64,000 bases of DNA from Bradyrhizobium diversitatis. Its GTDB lineage: Bacteria; Pseudomonadota; Alphaproteobacteria; Rhizobiales; Xanthobacteraceae. The stretch is taken from positions 124,001 to 188,000 of the forward strand of contig NZ_JACEGD010000013.1 of the NCBI RefSeq assembly GCF_016031635.1, written 5' to 3'. Below the pieces are notes generated by a model that was given only the letters and a program-made list of their open reading frames with translations, was not told where the DNA came from and did no database searches. A program made the position numbers and the translations under genes. The first letter of the stretch is position 1, and each line of letters starts with the position of its first letter. This document shows positions 16,912-25,109 of the stretch, piece by piece.

Positions 16912-17220
16912 ACAGATTTCCCCCTGCCCGCACACGGCGCGTGGCTGTCCTTGTTGCTTCGGCTGTCCGGAGGACTTGCAGCCCACCCGGAGCGCCGCCT
17001 CCGGGCGCGGAATATGCCGGAGGTGACGGGGGTTAGGCAAGGCGGAAAGCTGAGCAGGTCAGGCCTCCGGCTGGGATACAAATGCTCCCTTAGTCGGAGA
17101 TGTCTGGATGTCGTGCCTGCCCGGCCTCCCGGTTCGCAAGGCACCGGCCATCAAGCCGTCGTTAACGGTCTTTCGTTCCGTGCGCCAGCCTTCATCGAAA
17201 ATTTTCCCACAAGCGGGATC
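16912..17220. other. Divergent intergenic region between livG operon and PAS gene
   Basis: About 309 bp with no supported gene. It must hold the promoters of the leftward liv operon and of the rightward PAS-domain gene. A GC-rich inverted stretch around CCGGAGC/GCCTCCGG lies near 16970-17000. I see no recognisable operator. Confidence 0.5.
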
Positions 17221-17901
17221 ATGCGCGCGTCTTCCCGTGCGGAGAATATTGCTTTGGATTTTGCAAACGCCGCTCCCTCCGTCGTCAAATCGATCCGGCA
17301 ACGCGATCTCCTGAACACGTGGCTGCGACTTTATGCGCGCCAGCAGATCGCGCCGGCGATCTGGGAGTATCAGCCCGCGCGGCTCGAGGAAGAGCTCTCG
17401 GATCTCATCTACTATACGGTCGAATTTTCGACGCCGACGCCGCGCCTCGTCATCCAGAGCGAAGGCACGCGCATCTCGCGCGCCTATGGGCATACCGGCA
17501 AGGGCGTTTCGCTCGATGATTACGTCGGGCCGCGGCTCGCGCCGTACGTGTTGCCGATCTATCATGAATGCGTCGCGCGCGGGTTGCCCGTCTACAGCGT
17601 CGCCAATGTCGAGGACGTCTACGGGCGCATCGTCGCCTATGAACGGCTGCTGCTGCCCTTCCAGACCGACGGCAAGGTCTGTCACGTCGTCGCGTCGATC
17701 AAGACCTTCTGCGAGGACGGCGGCTTCGAGATCAAGAACCTGATGCGCGGAAATGACGCGCTGCCGCGTCCAAAGCTACGCGCTGTGATCGATCGGGAGC
17801 TGTTTCATCGCGCCCCTGCCCGCATCGCCCCCGCAGAGACGGTCGAGTTCTCCGACCAGCCGGAGCCTTGCATCACCGCCGAGACCATCGAGCTGAACTA
17901 G
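17221..17901 (+). CDS. PAS domain-containing protein (226 aa)
   Basis: Soluble protein with a single PAS-like sensory domain of the PAS_5 type. The conserved core is LLNTWLRLYARQQIAPAIWEYQPARL, then DYVGPRLAPYVLPIYHEC and GRIVAYERLLLPF. Many such single-domain proteins occur in bradyrhizobia with no kinase or cyclase output domain, and the ligand is unknown. The start at ATG 17221 is tentative; the same frame is open upstream for a long way but does not look coding there. The gene converges on the ArsC-like gene, 3 bp between the two ends. Confidence 0.8.
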   Translation: MRASSRAENIALDFANAAPSVVKSIRQRDLLNTWLRLYARQQIAPAIWEYQPARLEEELSDLIYYTVEFSTPTPRLVIQSEGTRISRAYGHTGKGVSLDDYVGPRLAPYVLPIYHECVARGLPVYSVANVEDVYGRIVAYERLLLPFQTDGKVCHVVASIKTFCEDGGFEIKNLMRGNDALPRPKLRAVIDRELFHRAPARIAPAETVEFSDQPEPCITAETIELN

Positions 17902-17904
17902 CGG

Positions 17905-18264
17905 TCAGCGCCCTTTGGCGCCGACCTCCTTGGCATAGACATCCGGCCTGAAGCCGACCAACAGCTTGCTGCCGATTTCCAGCACCGGCCGCTTGATCAT
18001 CGATGGTTGCGCTAGCATCAATGCCAACGCCTTCTTCTCGCTCAAGCCTTCCTTGTCGGAGTCCGGGAGCTTCTTGAAGGTCGTCCCGGCGCGATTGAGC
18101 AGCGTCTCCCAGCCGACCTTGTCGCTCCACTGCTTGAGCTTGTCCTTCTCCACGCCCGCCGCCTTGTAGTCGTGAAACCCGTAAGGCACGCCATGAGCAT
18201 CGAGCCAGGCGCGGGCCTTCTTCATGGTGTCGCAGTTCTTGATGCCGTAGATGATGTTGGACAA
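17905..18264 (-). CDS. ArsC/Spx-like thioredoxin-fold reductase (119 aa)
   Basis: A small protein of the ArsC/YffB family. The N-terminal IIYGIKNCDTMKKARAWL holds the single active-site Cys at residue 11, with the family's KxxxWL helix; DYKAAGVEKDKL and IKRPVLEIGSKLLVGF are further signatures. YffB-type proteins probably act on glutathione-related thiols rather than arsenate. The TTG start at 18264 is preceded by GAGGAAAC, so the alternative long reading upstream was rejected. Confidence 0.88.
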   Translation of the reverse strand: MSNIIYGIKNCDTMKKARAWLDAHGVPYGFHDYKAAGVEKDKLKQWSDKVGWETLLNRAGTTFKKLPDSDKEGLSEKKALALMLAQPSMIKRPVLEIGSKLLVGFRPDVYAKEVGAKGR

Positions 18265-18367
18265 GACGTTTCCTCGCGCATGCGTGATGCTTCGGTTGCG
18301 GCGTTGTACGAAACTCCGGTTCGCGCGACAATATTGCGAACACCCCAACTCTCCGAGCGGACATCCC

Positions 18368-18739
18368 ATGCACGTTACCCACGATCCCGCAGCTGCCGCC
18401 TCACCGACGATCGACTTCAACAGCTTCCTCGCGGTCGATGTCCGTGTCGGCACCATCGTCGACGCCAAGCCGTTTCCGGAGGCGCGCAAGCCGGCCTGGC
18501 GTCTCTGGATCGATTTCGGCCCCGCCATCGGCGTGCGCAAGAGCTCGGCCCAGATCACCGAAAACCACCCGCTCGATACCCTCGTTGGGCAACAGGTCGC
18601 GGCCGTCGTCAACTTCCCGCCGCGTCAGATCGGCCCAGTCGTGTCCGAGGTGCTGACCCTCGGCTTCCCCGATGCAAACGGCAAGGTCGTGCTGGTGCAG
18701 CCGAGCAGGCCTGTGCCGAACGGCGGACGCCTGTTCTAG
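18368..18739 (+). CDS. csaA: tRNA-binding/export chaperone CsaA (123 aa)
   Basis: A single OB-fold tRNA-binding domain like that of CsaA and the C-terminus of MetRS. The family motifs are DVRVGTIVDAKPFPEARKPAW, SSAQITENHPLDTLVGQQVAAVVNFPPRQIG, SEVLTLGF and a C-terminal RPVPNGGRLF. CsaA forms dimers, binds tRNA and has chaperone activity for exported proteins. The gene is divergent from the ArsC-like gene and converges on the GST. Confidence 0.93.
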   Translation: MHVTHDPAAAASPTIDFNSFLAVDVRVGTIVDAKPFPEARKPAWRLWIDFGPAIGVRKSSAQITENHPLDTLVGQQVAAVVNFPPRQIGPVVSEVLTLGFPDANGKVVLVQPSRPVPNGGRLF

Positions 18740-18745
18740 GGAAGG

Positions 18746-19450
18746 TCACGGCCGCTTCGGAATGTTCAGCCCGCGCTGCACCGCCGGACGCGCCAGCCCG
18801 CGTTCGAGCCAGGCGCCGACCGCCTTGAACCGGCTGAACGCCACGAGATCGCCGGCGCCGTAGAACCCGATGAGATTCCGCACCCAGCCGAGCATGGAGA
18901 TGTCGGCGATGGTGTAGTCGTCGTCCATGAACCACCTCCGGCCGGAAAGATGCGTCTCCATCACGCCGAGCAGGCGTTTGGACTCATCGACGTAACGCTC
19001 GAGCGGCCGCTTGTCCTCGAAATCCTTGCCGGCGAATTTGTGGAAGAAGCCGACCTGGCCGAACATCGGCCCGATGCCGCCCATCTGAAAGTGCACCCAC
19101 TGGATGGTCTGGTAGCGCCGCGCAGCATCCTCAGGCAGGAGCTTGCCGGTCTTCTCTGCAAGGTATTGCAGGATCGCTCCAGACTCGAACAGCGGCAGCG
19201 GCCTGCCCCCGGGACCGTTGGGGTCGAGGATCGCCGGGATCTTGCCGTTCGGATTGAGCGAGAGAAACTCCGGCGTCTTCTGATCGTCCTTGCCGAAATC
19301 GACCAGATGGACTTCGTAGGGAAGTCCGATCTCCTCCAGCATGATCGAGATCTTGACGCCGTTTGGCGTTGGCAAGGAATAGAGCTGGAGCAGTTCGGGA
19401 CGTTTCGCCGGCCAACGTTTGGTGATGGGAAAGGCGGACAGATCGGACAT
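18746..19450 (-). CDS. Glutathione S-transferase, YghU/YfcG (Nu-class)-like (234 aa)
   Basis: Cytosolic enzyme with an N-terminal thioredoxin fold (LLQLYSLPTPNGVKISIMLEEIGLPYEVHLVDF, NPNGKIPAILDPNG, FESGAILQYLAEKTGKLLP) and a C-terminal helical domain (WFMDDDYTIADISMLGWV). The LPTPNG stretch with Thr-Pro-Asn is typical of the disulfide-bond oxidoreductase-like Nu GSTs. Length is normal. It converges with csaA, 6 bp between the stops. Confidence 0.92.
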   Translation of the reverse strand: MSDLSAFPITKRWPAKRPELLQLYSLPTPNGVKISIMLEEIGLPYEVHLVDFGKDDQKTPEFLSLNPNGKIPAILDPNGPGGRPLPLFESGAILQYLAEKTGKLLPEDAARRYQTIQWVHFQMGGIGPMFGQVGFFHKFAGKDFEDKRPLERYVDESKRLLGVMETHLSGRRWFMDDDYTIADISMLGWVRNLIGFYGAGDLVAFSRFKAVGAWLERGLARPAVQRGLNIPKRP

Positions 19451-19539
19451 CGGGACCTTTGGTGCATGGACTGAGGCGTGCTCAATCTAGGCGAGGCGCC
19501 GTGCGGCGCAAGTCACACTTCGTCCCGGCGAACCTGCGC

Positions 19540-19686
19540 CTATCGCGGCAGCGTTGCCATCGCCACGATCGGGGTCATTGCCTCATGCTGCAGTCGATGC
19601 TCGATGAACCGTTCACCCGTGATCAACAGCACGGCCGTAAAGGCGATCGCGAGCATCGCGGTCGCCAATTGGCACACGTCGTACAT
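19540..19686 (-). CDS. Possible small membrane protein (48 aa)
   Basis: A short frame begins with ATG at 19686 and reads MYDVCQLATAMLAIAFTAV... to TAG at 19540. It has one hydrophobic helix (about residues 7-22), then a charged GERFIEHRLQHEAM segment. A GAGGGA sequence lies upstream at a rather long spacing. I do not recognise the family. Codon use resembles its neighbours, with G or C in most third positions. It sits alone in a 400-bp stretch between the GST and the 70-residue protein. Confidence 0.4.
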   Translation of the reverse strand: MYDVCQLATAMLAIAFTAVLLITGERFIEHRLQHEAMTPIVAMATLPR

Positions 19687-19852
19687 GGCATTTTGTCCCT
19701 CAACAGCCTATGGCATAAAACGTCGGCTCCAGCGCCACGTTCCGAGGCGACATTGAAATATTGCTATTTTTTCCCGGATTGCGCTGCGAAGACATCGCGC
19801 TGTTCCGGCAGCCCGCGGAGGGACCAATGCCCTCCTCGAGCGTTGTCGCTGG

Positions 19853-20065
19853 ATGAACATCGAGAAACGCGCTCTGCTCGATCACGCTGAACGCTGTCGC
19901 CGCGTCGCGAACGATCTCGCGCACAGCGAAGCCGCGCAACGGTTGCGAGCGATGGCCGACGAATACCAAGCGAGAGCAACAAGACTGAACGACGAGGGCG
20001 TCTCCTCGAATCCAGGCCGCAATAGTCGCAGCCATTTCGAAAACAATGGCGATTGGGAGGGCTGA
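19853..20065 (+). CDS. Small conserved helical protein, AERCRR type (70 aa)
   Basis: The sequence MNIEKRALLDHAERCRRVAN...AAQRLRAMADEYQARATRL is a two-helix pattern seen in very many short bradyrhizobial proteins (AERCRxLA ... LxxMAxEYExRA). Their function is unknown. It is soluble and has no signal peptide. The 3' end stops 2 bp before the convergent DUF429 gene. The 5' flank from about 19690 is AT-richer than average and contains GAAATATTGCTATTTTTTCC. Confidence 0.65.
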   Translation: MNIEKRALLDHAERCRRVANDLAHSEAAQRLRAMADEYQARATRLNDEGVSSNPGRNSRSHFENNGDWEG

Positions 20066-20067
20066 CC

Positions 20068-20733
20068 TCAACAGTTGATCTCCATCCGCAATCCGCGCGG
20101 ATCGATCTCCTCGCCGCCGACACGTTGCGTACTGTCGCGTGCCGCGACCGCGCAGGCGCACGCATCGATGAGATCGTCGCGGCCGATGCCGGTGCCGTGG
20201 CGAAGCGTCAGCCATCTTTCGACCTTGCTGAAGCCCCGGTCTCTCAGCAGCGCAACGCGTTGCTCGCGGCCCCGCGGCGACGTCTTCGGCGCGAGCCGCA
20301 CGCGCCCTGCCAGATTCCAGAACACCAATTCCGGATGCGCTTCGCCGATCGTCGCCTGCCGCGCCGGCGTCATGACCTCGTCGACCTCGCTGATCTTATC
20401 CCTGATATTCCAGAGCTGCGCCGACACGCCCCTGCCCTTGCCTTCCTGCTCCCAGTAATGCCGATTGGCCGTGGCCATGTCCGGGAATGTCCAGAGGTCG
20501 CGGCGCGCACCGAGAAATACGGCGGGGCCAATCAGCTCGCGGGCGCGTAGATCGCAAGCGCGGTAGCCGCTCGGATTCAATCCGATCGGCATGTCGATCA
20601 TCGCGCGCGCATGCGGCAGCGCGAGCAGGCGCGTCAGGCCCGGCGAGTAGTCGAAGCCGTGATCGCCGCGCTCGTCGATCCAGGCTGCGACCCAGCCGTA
20701 GCGAAATCCATCGAGGCCGAGATAGTTTGGCAA
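20068..20733 (-). CDS. DUF429 domain protein (221 aa)
   Basis: The N-terminal YLGLDGFRYGWVAAWID and IDMPIGLNPSGYRACDLRAREL patterns, then AHPELVFWNLAGR and a final DDLIDACACAVAAR, match the DUF429 (predicted RNase H-like nuclease) family. Asp in LGLDG, Asp in IDMPIG, Glu in GEAHPE and the late DD(L)IDA residues are where an RNase H-like active site would be. No biochemical role is established. The gene stands alone. Confidence 0.85.
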   Translation of the reverse strand: MPNYLGLDGFRYGWVAAWIDERGDHGFDYSPGLTRLLALPHARAMIDMPIGLNPSGYRACDLRARELIGPAVFLGARRDLWTFPDMATANRHYWEQEGKGRGVSAQLWNIRDKISEVDEVMTPARQATIGEAHPELVFWNLAGRVRLAPKTSPRGREQRVALLRDRGFSKVERWLTLRHGTGIGRDDLIDACACAVAARDSTQRVGGEEIDPRGLRMEINC

Positions 20734-20845
20734 TCTATGGATTCCGATATCGCATCCTCTGAGATGAGCCGAGGCTGAATACCCCGACCATCAAGAGGGC
20801 GCGCTGGCCGAAAAGGATTCGCGGGCGCGTGCAATTTTTTGGCGG

Positions 20846-22030
20846 TCAGCCTCCGACCGCCTGATAGGCCAGGCGCTTGAACTCGAAGAAGAACGGATTC
20901 CAGAAGCCCATGTAGCGCTGGGCCATCAGCACGCCGGCGGTATTGGCCTCAGGGCAAATCCACCAATGGGTGCCGGCAAGGCCGCCCCACTGGAATTCGC
21001 CGGTCGAGTTCGAGGGATCGAGAGGCGTAGGCGCGAAGGTGACGGCGCCGCCGAGACCAAAGCCCTTGCCGGGGATAGGGCCGAGCGTGGCGAAACGGAT
21101 GGTCTGCCCCGCCGGGAGCTGGTTCGTCATCATCAGCCGCAGCGTCTCCGGCTTGAGCAGCGCGTCAGACCCGGGCAGCAGCGCGCGGATTAGTGCGAGC
21201 ATATCAGGCAAGGTCGAGACCAGACCGCCGCCGCCCGAGAGCCTCGGGAACGGCCGCCGATAGGCTTGCGGAAAGGGAAGATCGTCGGCACGCGTGAGAC
21301 CCGGCTTCATCGGGTCGAGCACGTCAGCGCCATTGTAGAGCGCGACCAGCTTGCCCTGCTCCGCCTCGGGGACATGGAAACCGGTGTCGGTCATGCCGAG
21401 GGGATCGAAGATGCGCGCCTTGAGGAAGGCATCGAGCGGCTGGCCGAAGACGACTTCGGCGACGCGGCCGAGCACGTCGGTCGCGACCGAATATTCCCAG
21501 GCGGTGCCGGGATGATAGGACAGCGGCAGATCGGCGAGCTTGTCAATCATGTCCGAGAGCGCGGTCAATGGATTGAGCACACGCGTATCGTTGTAGCCCT
21601 TGAACAGCACCGTGCCGGGATCGAAGATGCCGTAGCTGAGACCGGAGGTGTGGGTCAGAAGCTGGCGGATCGTGATCGGGCTCTTCGCCGGTTCGACATC
21701 GGCAAGGCTCGAAGCGTCCTGCTTCAGGACCTTGCGATTGCCGAGCTGCGGCAGGAATTTTTCGACGGGGTCATCGAGCCCGATGCGCCCTTGCTCGACC
21801 AGCAGCATGATCGCGCAGGTCACGAAGATCTTGGTGTTGGAGAACGCGCGGAAGATGTGGTCGGGCCGCAGCGCAGTGTTCGCCTCGCGATCGGCAAAGC
21901 CGACGCATTGCTGATCGACCACCTCGCGGCCGCGCAGCACGGCCCAGGATACGCCGGGAATGATCTCCTGATCGACGTAGCGTTGCATCGCCGTCCGTAC
22001 GGCGGAAAAATCAGGTGTTCTGGCGTCCAT
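20846..22030 (-). CDS. Serine hydrolase, class C beta-lactamase/esterase family (394 aa)
   Basis: A beta-lactamase-fold (Pfam Beta-lactamase) protein of the EstB type. The catalytic SxxK is SNTK in FRAFSNTKIFVTCAIMLLVEQG, the tyrosine motif is in WEYSVATDVLGRV, and GGLAGTHWW near the end stands in for the third motif. There is no signal peptide, so it is probably a cytoplasmic esterase or peptidase rather than a true antibiotic-hydrolysing enzyme. It is a single gene. Confidence 0.9.
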   Translation of the reverse strand: MDARTPDFSAVRTAMQRYVDQEIIPGVSWAVLRGREVVDQQCVGFADREANTALRPDHIFRAFSNTKIFVTCAIMLLVEQGRIGLDDPVEKFLPQLGNRKVLKQDASSLADVEPAKSPITIRQLLTHTSGLSYGIFDPGTVLFKGYNDTRVLNPLTALSDMIDKLADLPLSYHPGTAWEYSVATDVLGRVAEVVFGQPLDAFLKARIFDPLGMTDTGFHVPEAEQGKLVALYNGADVLDPMKPGLTRADDLPFPQAYRRPFPRLSGGGGLVSTLPDMLALIRALLPGSDALLKPETLRLMMTNQLPAGQTIRFATLGPIPGKGFGLGGAVTFAPTPLDPSNSTGEFQWGGLAGTHWWICPEANTAGVLMAQRYMGFWNPFFFEFKRLAYQAVGG

Positions 22031-22099
22031 GGGCTCCCCCCAATTGTGGTTGGAATCGATATAGCGAGATTTCGCACAACATGAAGCCCATCGCGCGGT

Positions 22100-22792
22100 T
22101 CATCCCTGCTTCATCAGCACTGTGACCTGCAGGCGGCGCCTCGTCCGCATGCCCTGCCGCTGGTACAGCGCAATGGCAGACGTATTGCTCGAGAACACGT
22201 GCAGGAACGGAATTTCCCCGCGCGCCTCGATCTGGCGCGCGATGGCGGCGAGCAACGCCTGTGCGTAACCGCGCCCGCGATGATCGGGATGCACGCAGAC
22301 CGCCGTCATCTCGGTGAAATTTCCGGGCTTCATCCGCTCGCCGGCCATGGCGACCAGCCCTCCGCGCGCGCGAATGCCGAGGAAGGTGCCGAGTTCGTGC
22401 GTCCGCGCCGCGAACGGCCCGGGCTTGGTCAGCTCGGTCAGTGCCATCATGGCGGGAACGTCGGCCGCGCCCAGGCGGACGATCTCGGCATCGCGCAGCG
22501 AAGCGTCGGCGGGCGAACCGATCATCTGCTCGCCGGGCTCGGCGAGCAGCACCTTGAAGCCGGCGGGAATTTCGACCGGCTCGGGCGTGAACAGCACCGC
22601 GACTTGCGAGCCCGACATGAGATCGCCGAGCGCCACAAAGCTTGCCTCGGACATGTCGACCATGTCGGCAAACGGGGTCATGTCCACGGGATAGCGCAGC
22701 GCCCGCGGGCCGCCTTCCGCCAGGTGCTTCTGGCTGGTTGTCAGCGCGCTCCAGATCGGACGATCCAGCAGCGCCTCATCGCTGTCGGACAT
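22100..22792 (-). CDS. GNAT-family N-acetyltransferase (230 aa)
   Basis: The C-terminal half holds the GNAT acetyl-CoA loop: TEMTAVCVHPDHRGRGYAQALLAAIARQIEARGEIPFLHVFSSNTSAIALYQRQGM-type order, with the R/Q-x-x-G-x-G/A in DHRGRGYA. An N-terminal domain of about 100 residues precedes it, as in FR47-like and related acetyltransferases. The start at ATG 22792 is 5 bp from the stop of the Lin0512 gene, which indicates an operon. The substrate is unknown. Confidence 0.87.
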   Translation of the reverse strand: MSDSDEALLDRPIWSALTTSQKHLAEGGPRALRYPVDMTPFADMVDMSEASFVALGDLMSGSQVAVLFTPEPVEIPAGFKVLLAEPGEQMIGSPADASLRDAEIVRLGAADVPAMMALTELTKPGPFAARTHELGTFLGIRARGGLVAMAGERMKPGNFTEMTAVCVHPDHRGRGYAQALLAAIARQIEARGEIPFLHVFSSNTSAIALYQRQGMRTRRRLQVTVLMKQG

Positions 22793-22796
22793 CGGC

Positions 22797-23144
22797 CTAG
22801 TCCTTGTCGAAGCTGACGATGACGGCGGCATTGGCGATGAGAATGGGGTCGTTGGCTACTTCCGTGGCCGAAGGAATCTCCAGCCCGCCCTTGACCGCGT
22901 TGATGGTCACCGTGCCGTAAGGCAGCTCCCTGGCGACGGCTTCCTTGTCGACGCTTTCCGGATTGGGCACCGCGATCGTGACATCGACGAACATGTCGTT
23001 GGCGGTCTTGCCGATCATCCGGAAGAAGCCGAGGCTCGAATGCCTGATGGCATCGGAGACCGCACGCTTGGCCGCCTTGGTGGCGTCCCTGCCGTGAACG
23101 TCGACGCCCATGCCCATCTCGGTGACACAACGAACGCGAGTCAT
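22797..23144 (-). CDS. Lin0512 family protein (115 aa)
   Basis: The start TRVRCVTEMGMGVDVHGRDATKAAKRAVSDAI and the core FVDVTIAVPNPESVDKEAV are the conserved parts of the Lin0512 family (TIGR02058). These are small cytosolic proteins with an alpha/beta ferredoxin-like look and no known reaction. It is immediately upstream of, and probably co-transcribed with, the GNAT gene. Confidence 0.88.
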   Translation of the reverse strand: MTRVRCVTEMGMGVDVHGRDATKAAKRAVSDAIRHSSLGFFRMIGKTANDMFVDVTIAVPNPESVDKEAVARELPYGTVTINAVKGGLEIPSATEVANDPILIANAAVIVSFDKD

Positions 23145-23219
23145 TTCATATTCCTGTGGTTGGTTGAGTGATTGGGAGTGTCGGCGATCGGCGACCGCAG
23201 CACAAGTGCGCTCGCCCCT

Positions 23220-23359
23220 CTCGTGTCCCGGACGCGCAGCAACGCTCTCGCGTTGCTGCGCCGAGCCGGGACCCAGGAAGCCACAGAGTTCGCTGATGCA
23301 TGGGCCCCGGCTCTGCAGCGCACCGCTGAAGGAGCGCTGCGCTGCGTCCGGGGCACGAG
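23220..23359. repeat. Intergenic palindromic repeat, 140 bp
   Basis: The ends pair over 16 bp with a single mismatch (CTCGTGTCCCGGACGC against GCGTCCGGGGCACGAG). A nested perfect hairpin of a 12-bp stem with a TCTC loop, CGCAGCAACGC...GCGTTGCTGCG, lies at the left arm. GTCCCGGACGC repeats of this kind are, from memory, widespread in Bradyrhizobium. It separates the Lin0512-GNAT pair from the acetolactate-synthase-like gene, all on the minus strand, and may serve as a terminator for the latter. Confidence 0.75.
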
Positions 23360-23369
23360 GCCGCTGTCG

Positions 23370-25025
23370 TCACGCCTTTGATTTCTCATGTGCGCGCAGC
23401 TCGTCGACGAGTACCCGCACGTTCTCCGAATAGTCGATCGGGATCGAGACGAGATGCACGCCGCCCTCCTCGAATGCGGCCTCCAGCGTCGGGCCAAAGC
23501 CGTCGATGCTCTCGATCCGATGCCCTTTCGCCCCGTAAGCCTTCGCGTAGAGCACGAAGTCGGGATTGCCAAACGTCATGCCGTAATCGGCGAAATGATC
23601 GACGGCCTGCTTCCAGCGAATCATGCCGTAGGCGTTGTCCTCCAGCACCAGCACGACCAGATTGAGCTTGAGGCGGACCGCGGTCTCCATCTCCTGGCTG
23701 TTCATCATGAAGCCGCCGTCGCCGGCGACGGCGAGTACGCGGCAGTCGGGATAGAGCATCGCGGCCATCATCGCCGACGGCAGGCCGGCGCCCATGGTCG
23801 CCAGTGCGTTGTCGAGCAGCAGCGTGTTGGCGACGCGGGTGCGGTAGTTGCGCGCAAACCAGATCTTGTACATGCCGTTGTCGAGCGCGACGATGCCGTT
23901 CTCGGGGATCACCTGGCGGATGTCGTGCACGATGCGCTGCGGCGTCGGCGGCCAGCGCGCCTCGGTGGCGCGATCGGCAATATGCCCCAGGATCTCTTCG
24001 CGCAGCGGGAGCAGCGCCGCGGCCTGCGGCAGCTTGCCTTCGAGCCGATCCGCCAGCAGTTCCAGGCTCGGGCCAACGTCCCCGACGACCTCGGCATCGG
24101 GGAAATAGACCTGCTCGACGCTCGCCGGCGTATAGCTGACGTGAATGACCTTCGGGCCCGAGGGGCCCATGATAAAGGGCGGTTTCTCGATCGGATCGTG
24201 GCCGATCGCGACGATCAAATCGGCGGCATCGATCGCGTCATGGACGTAGTCGCGTTCCGACAGCGCGGCGGTCCCCATATAAAGATTAGTGCCGCCGGGC
24301 ACGGTCCCCTTCCCCATCTGCGTCGTGAAGAACGGAATGCCGGTCCGCCGCACGAAGCTTGCGATGCCGTGGGTCGACCGCGGCCGGCTGGTCGCCGCGC
24401 CCATCATCAGCAGCGGGCGCCTTGCGGCCATGATCATCTCGGCGGCGCGGTCGAGCGCCGCACGATGGGCGACCGGGATCTCGATCGGATGGACCTGGAT
24501 CACGGGGACCGCAGGCACCTCGTCGCCCGCGATGTCCTCGGGCAATTCGAGATGCACCGGCCCGGGCCGCTCCTCCATGGCGACGCGAAAGGCGTCGCGC
24601 ACCACGGTCGGAATGCTGGAGGCGCTGACGATCTGCCGCGACAGCTTGGTCAGCGGCTTCATGGTCGCCACCACGTCCACGATCTGGAACCGGGCCTGCC
24701 GGCTGCTCATGATCGGCTTCTGGCCGGTGATCAGGATCATCGGCATCGCGCCGAGATGCGCATAGGCCGCCCCCGTCGACAGGTTGAGCGCACCGGGTCC
24801 GAGCGTCGACAGGCAAACGCCGGGCTTGCCGGTCAGCCGTCCATGCGTTGCGGCCATGAAGGCGGCGGCCTGCTCGTGCCGGGTCAGGACCAGCTCGATC
24901 CTGGAGGCGCGCAGCGATTCGACCAGATCGAGATTCTCTTCGCCGGGAATGCCGAAGATTCTGTCGACACCTTCATTCTCCAGTGCCGCGACGAACAGGT
25001 CCGATCCCTTCGCTTTGCGTTCCAT
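23370..25025 (-). CDS. Acetolactate-synthase-like ThDP enzyme (551 aa)
   Basis: Thiamine-diphosphate enzyme of the acetohydroxyacid-synthase superfamily. The N-terminal catalytic Glu is in TRHEQAAAFMA, the PYR-domain motif CLSTLGPGALNLSTGAAYAHL follows, and the ThDP/Mg motif GDGGFMMNSQEMETAVRLKLNLVVLVLEDNAYGM is near residue 430-465. It has no neighbouring ilvH small subunit, so it is probably a stand-alone catabolic or side-activity enzyme acting on pyruvate or a related 2-oxo acid. ATG 25025 (MERKAKGSD) is preferred over an upstream in-frame start because homologous sequence begins there. Confidence 0.88.
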   Translation of the reverse strand: MERKAKGSDLFVAALENEGVDRIFGIPGEENLDLVESLRASRIELVLTRHEQAAAFMAATHGRLTGKPGVCLSTLGPGALNLSTGAAYAHLGAMPMILITGQKPIMSSRQARFQIVDVVATMKPLTKLSRQIVSASSIPTVVRDAFRVAMEERPGPVHLELPEDIAGDEVPAVPVIQVHPIEIPVAHRAALDRAAEMIMAARRPLLMMGAATSRPRSTHGIASFVRRTGIPFFTTQMGKGTVPGGTNLYMGTAALSERDYVHDAIDAADLIVAIGHDPIEKPPFIMGPSGPKVIHVSYTPASVEQVYFPDAEVVGDVGPSLELLADRLEGKLPQAAALLPLREEILGHIADRATEARWPPTPQRIVHDIRQVIPENGIVALDNGMYKIWFARNYRTRVANTLLLDNALATMGAGLPSAMMAAMLYPDCRVLAVAGDGGFMMNSQEMETAVRLKLNLVVLVLEDNAYGMIRWKQAVDHFADYGMTFGNPDFVLYAKAYGAKGHRIESIDGFGPTLEAAFEEGGVHLVSIPIDYSENVRVLVDELRAHEKSKA

Positions 25026-25109
25026 CCCGCTCAATGCCGCCTCCCAGTAATCCGGCTCCCGTACTCCACGGCAGCAGCCGATGGTAACGCTCCGCGGCGC
25101 GGGCACAAT

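Noticed and set aside
16093..17220. Upstream extension of the PAS-domain gene by about 375 codons
   Set aside because: The extension runs antisense through livG and does not look like protein; the PAS text begins near 17221.
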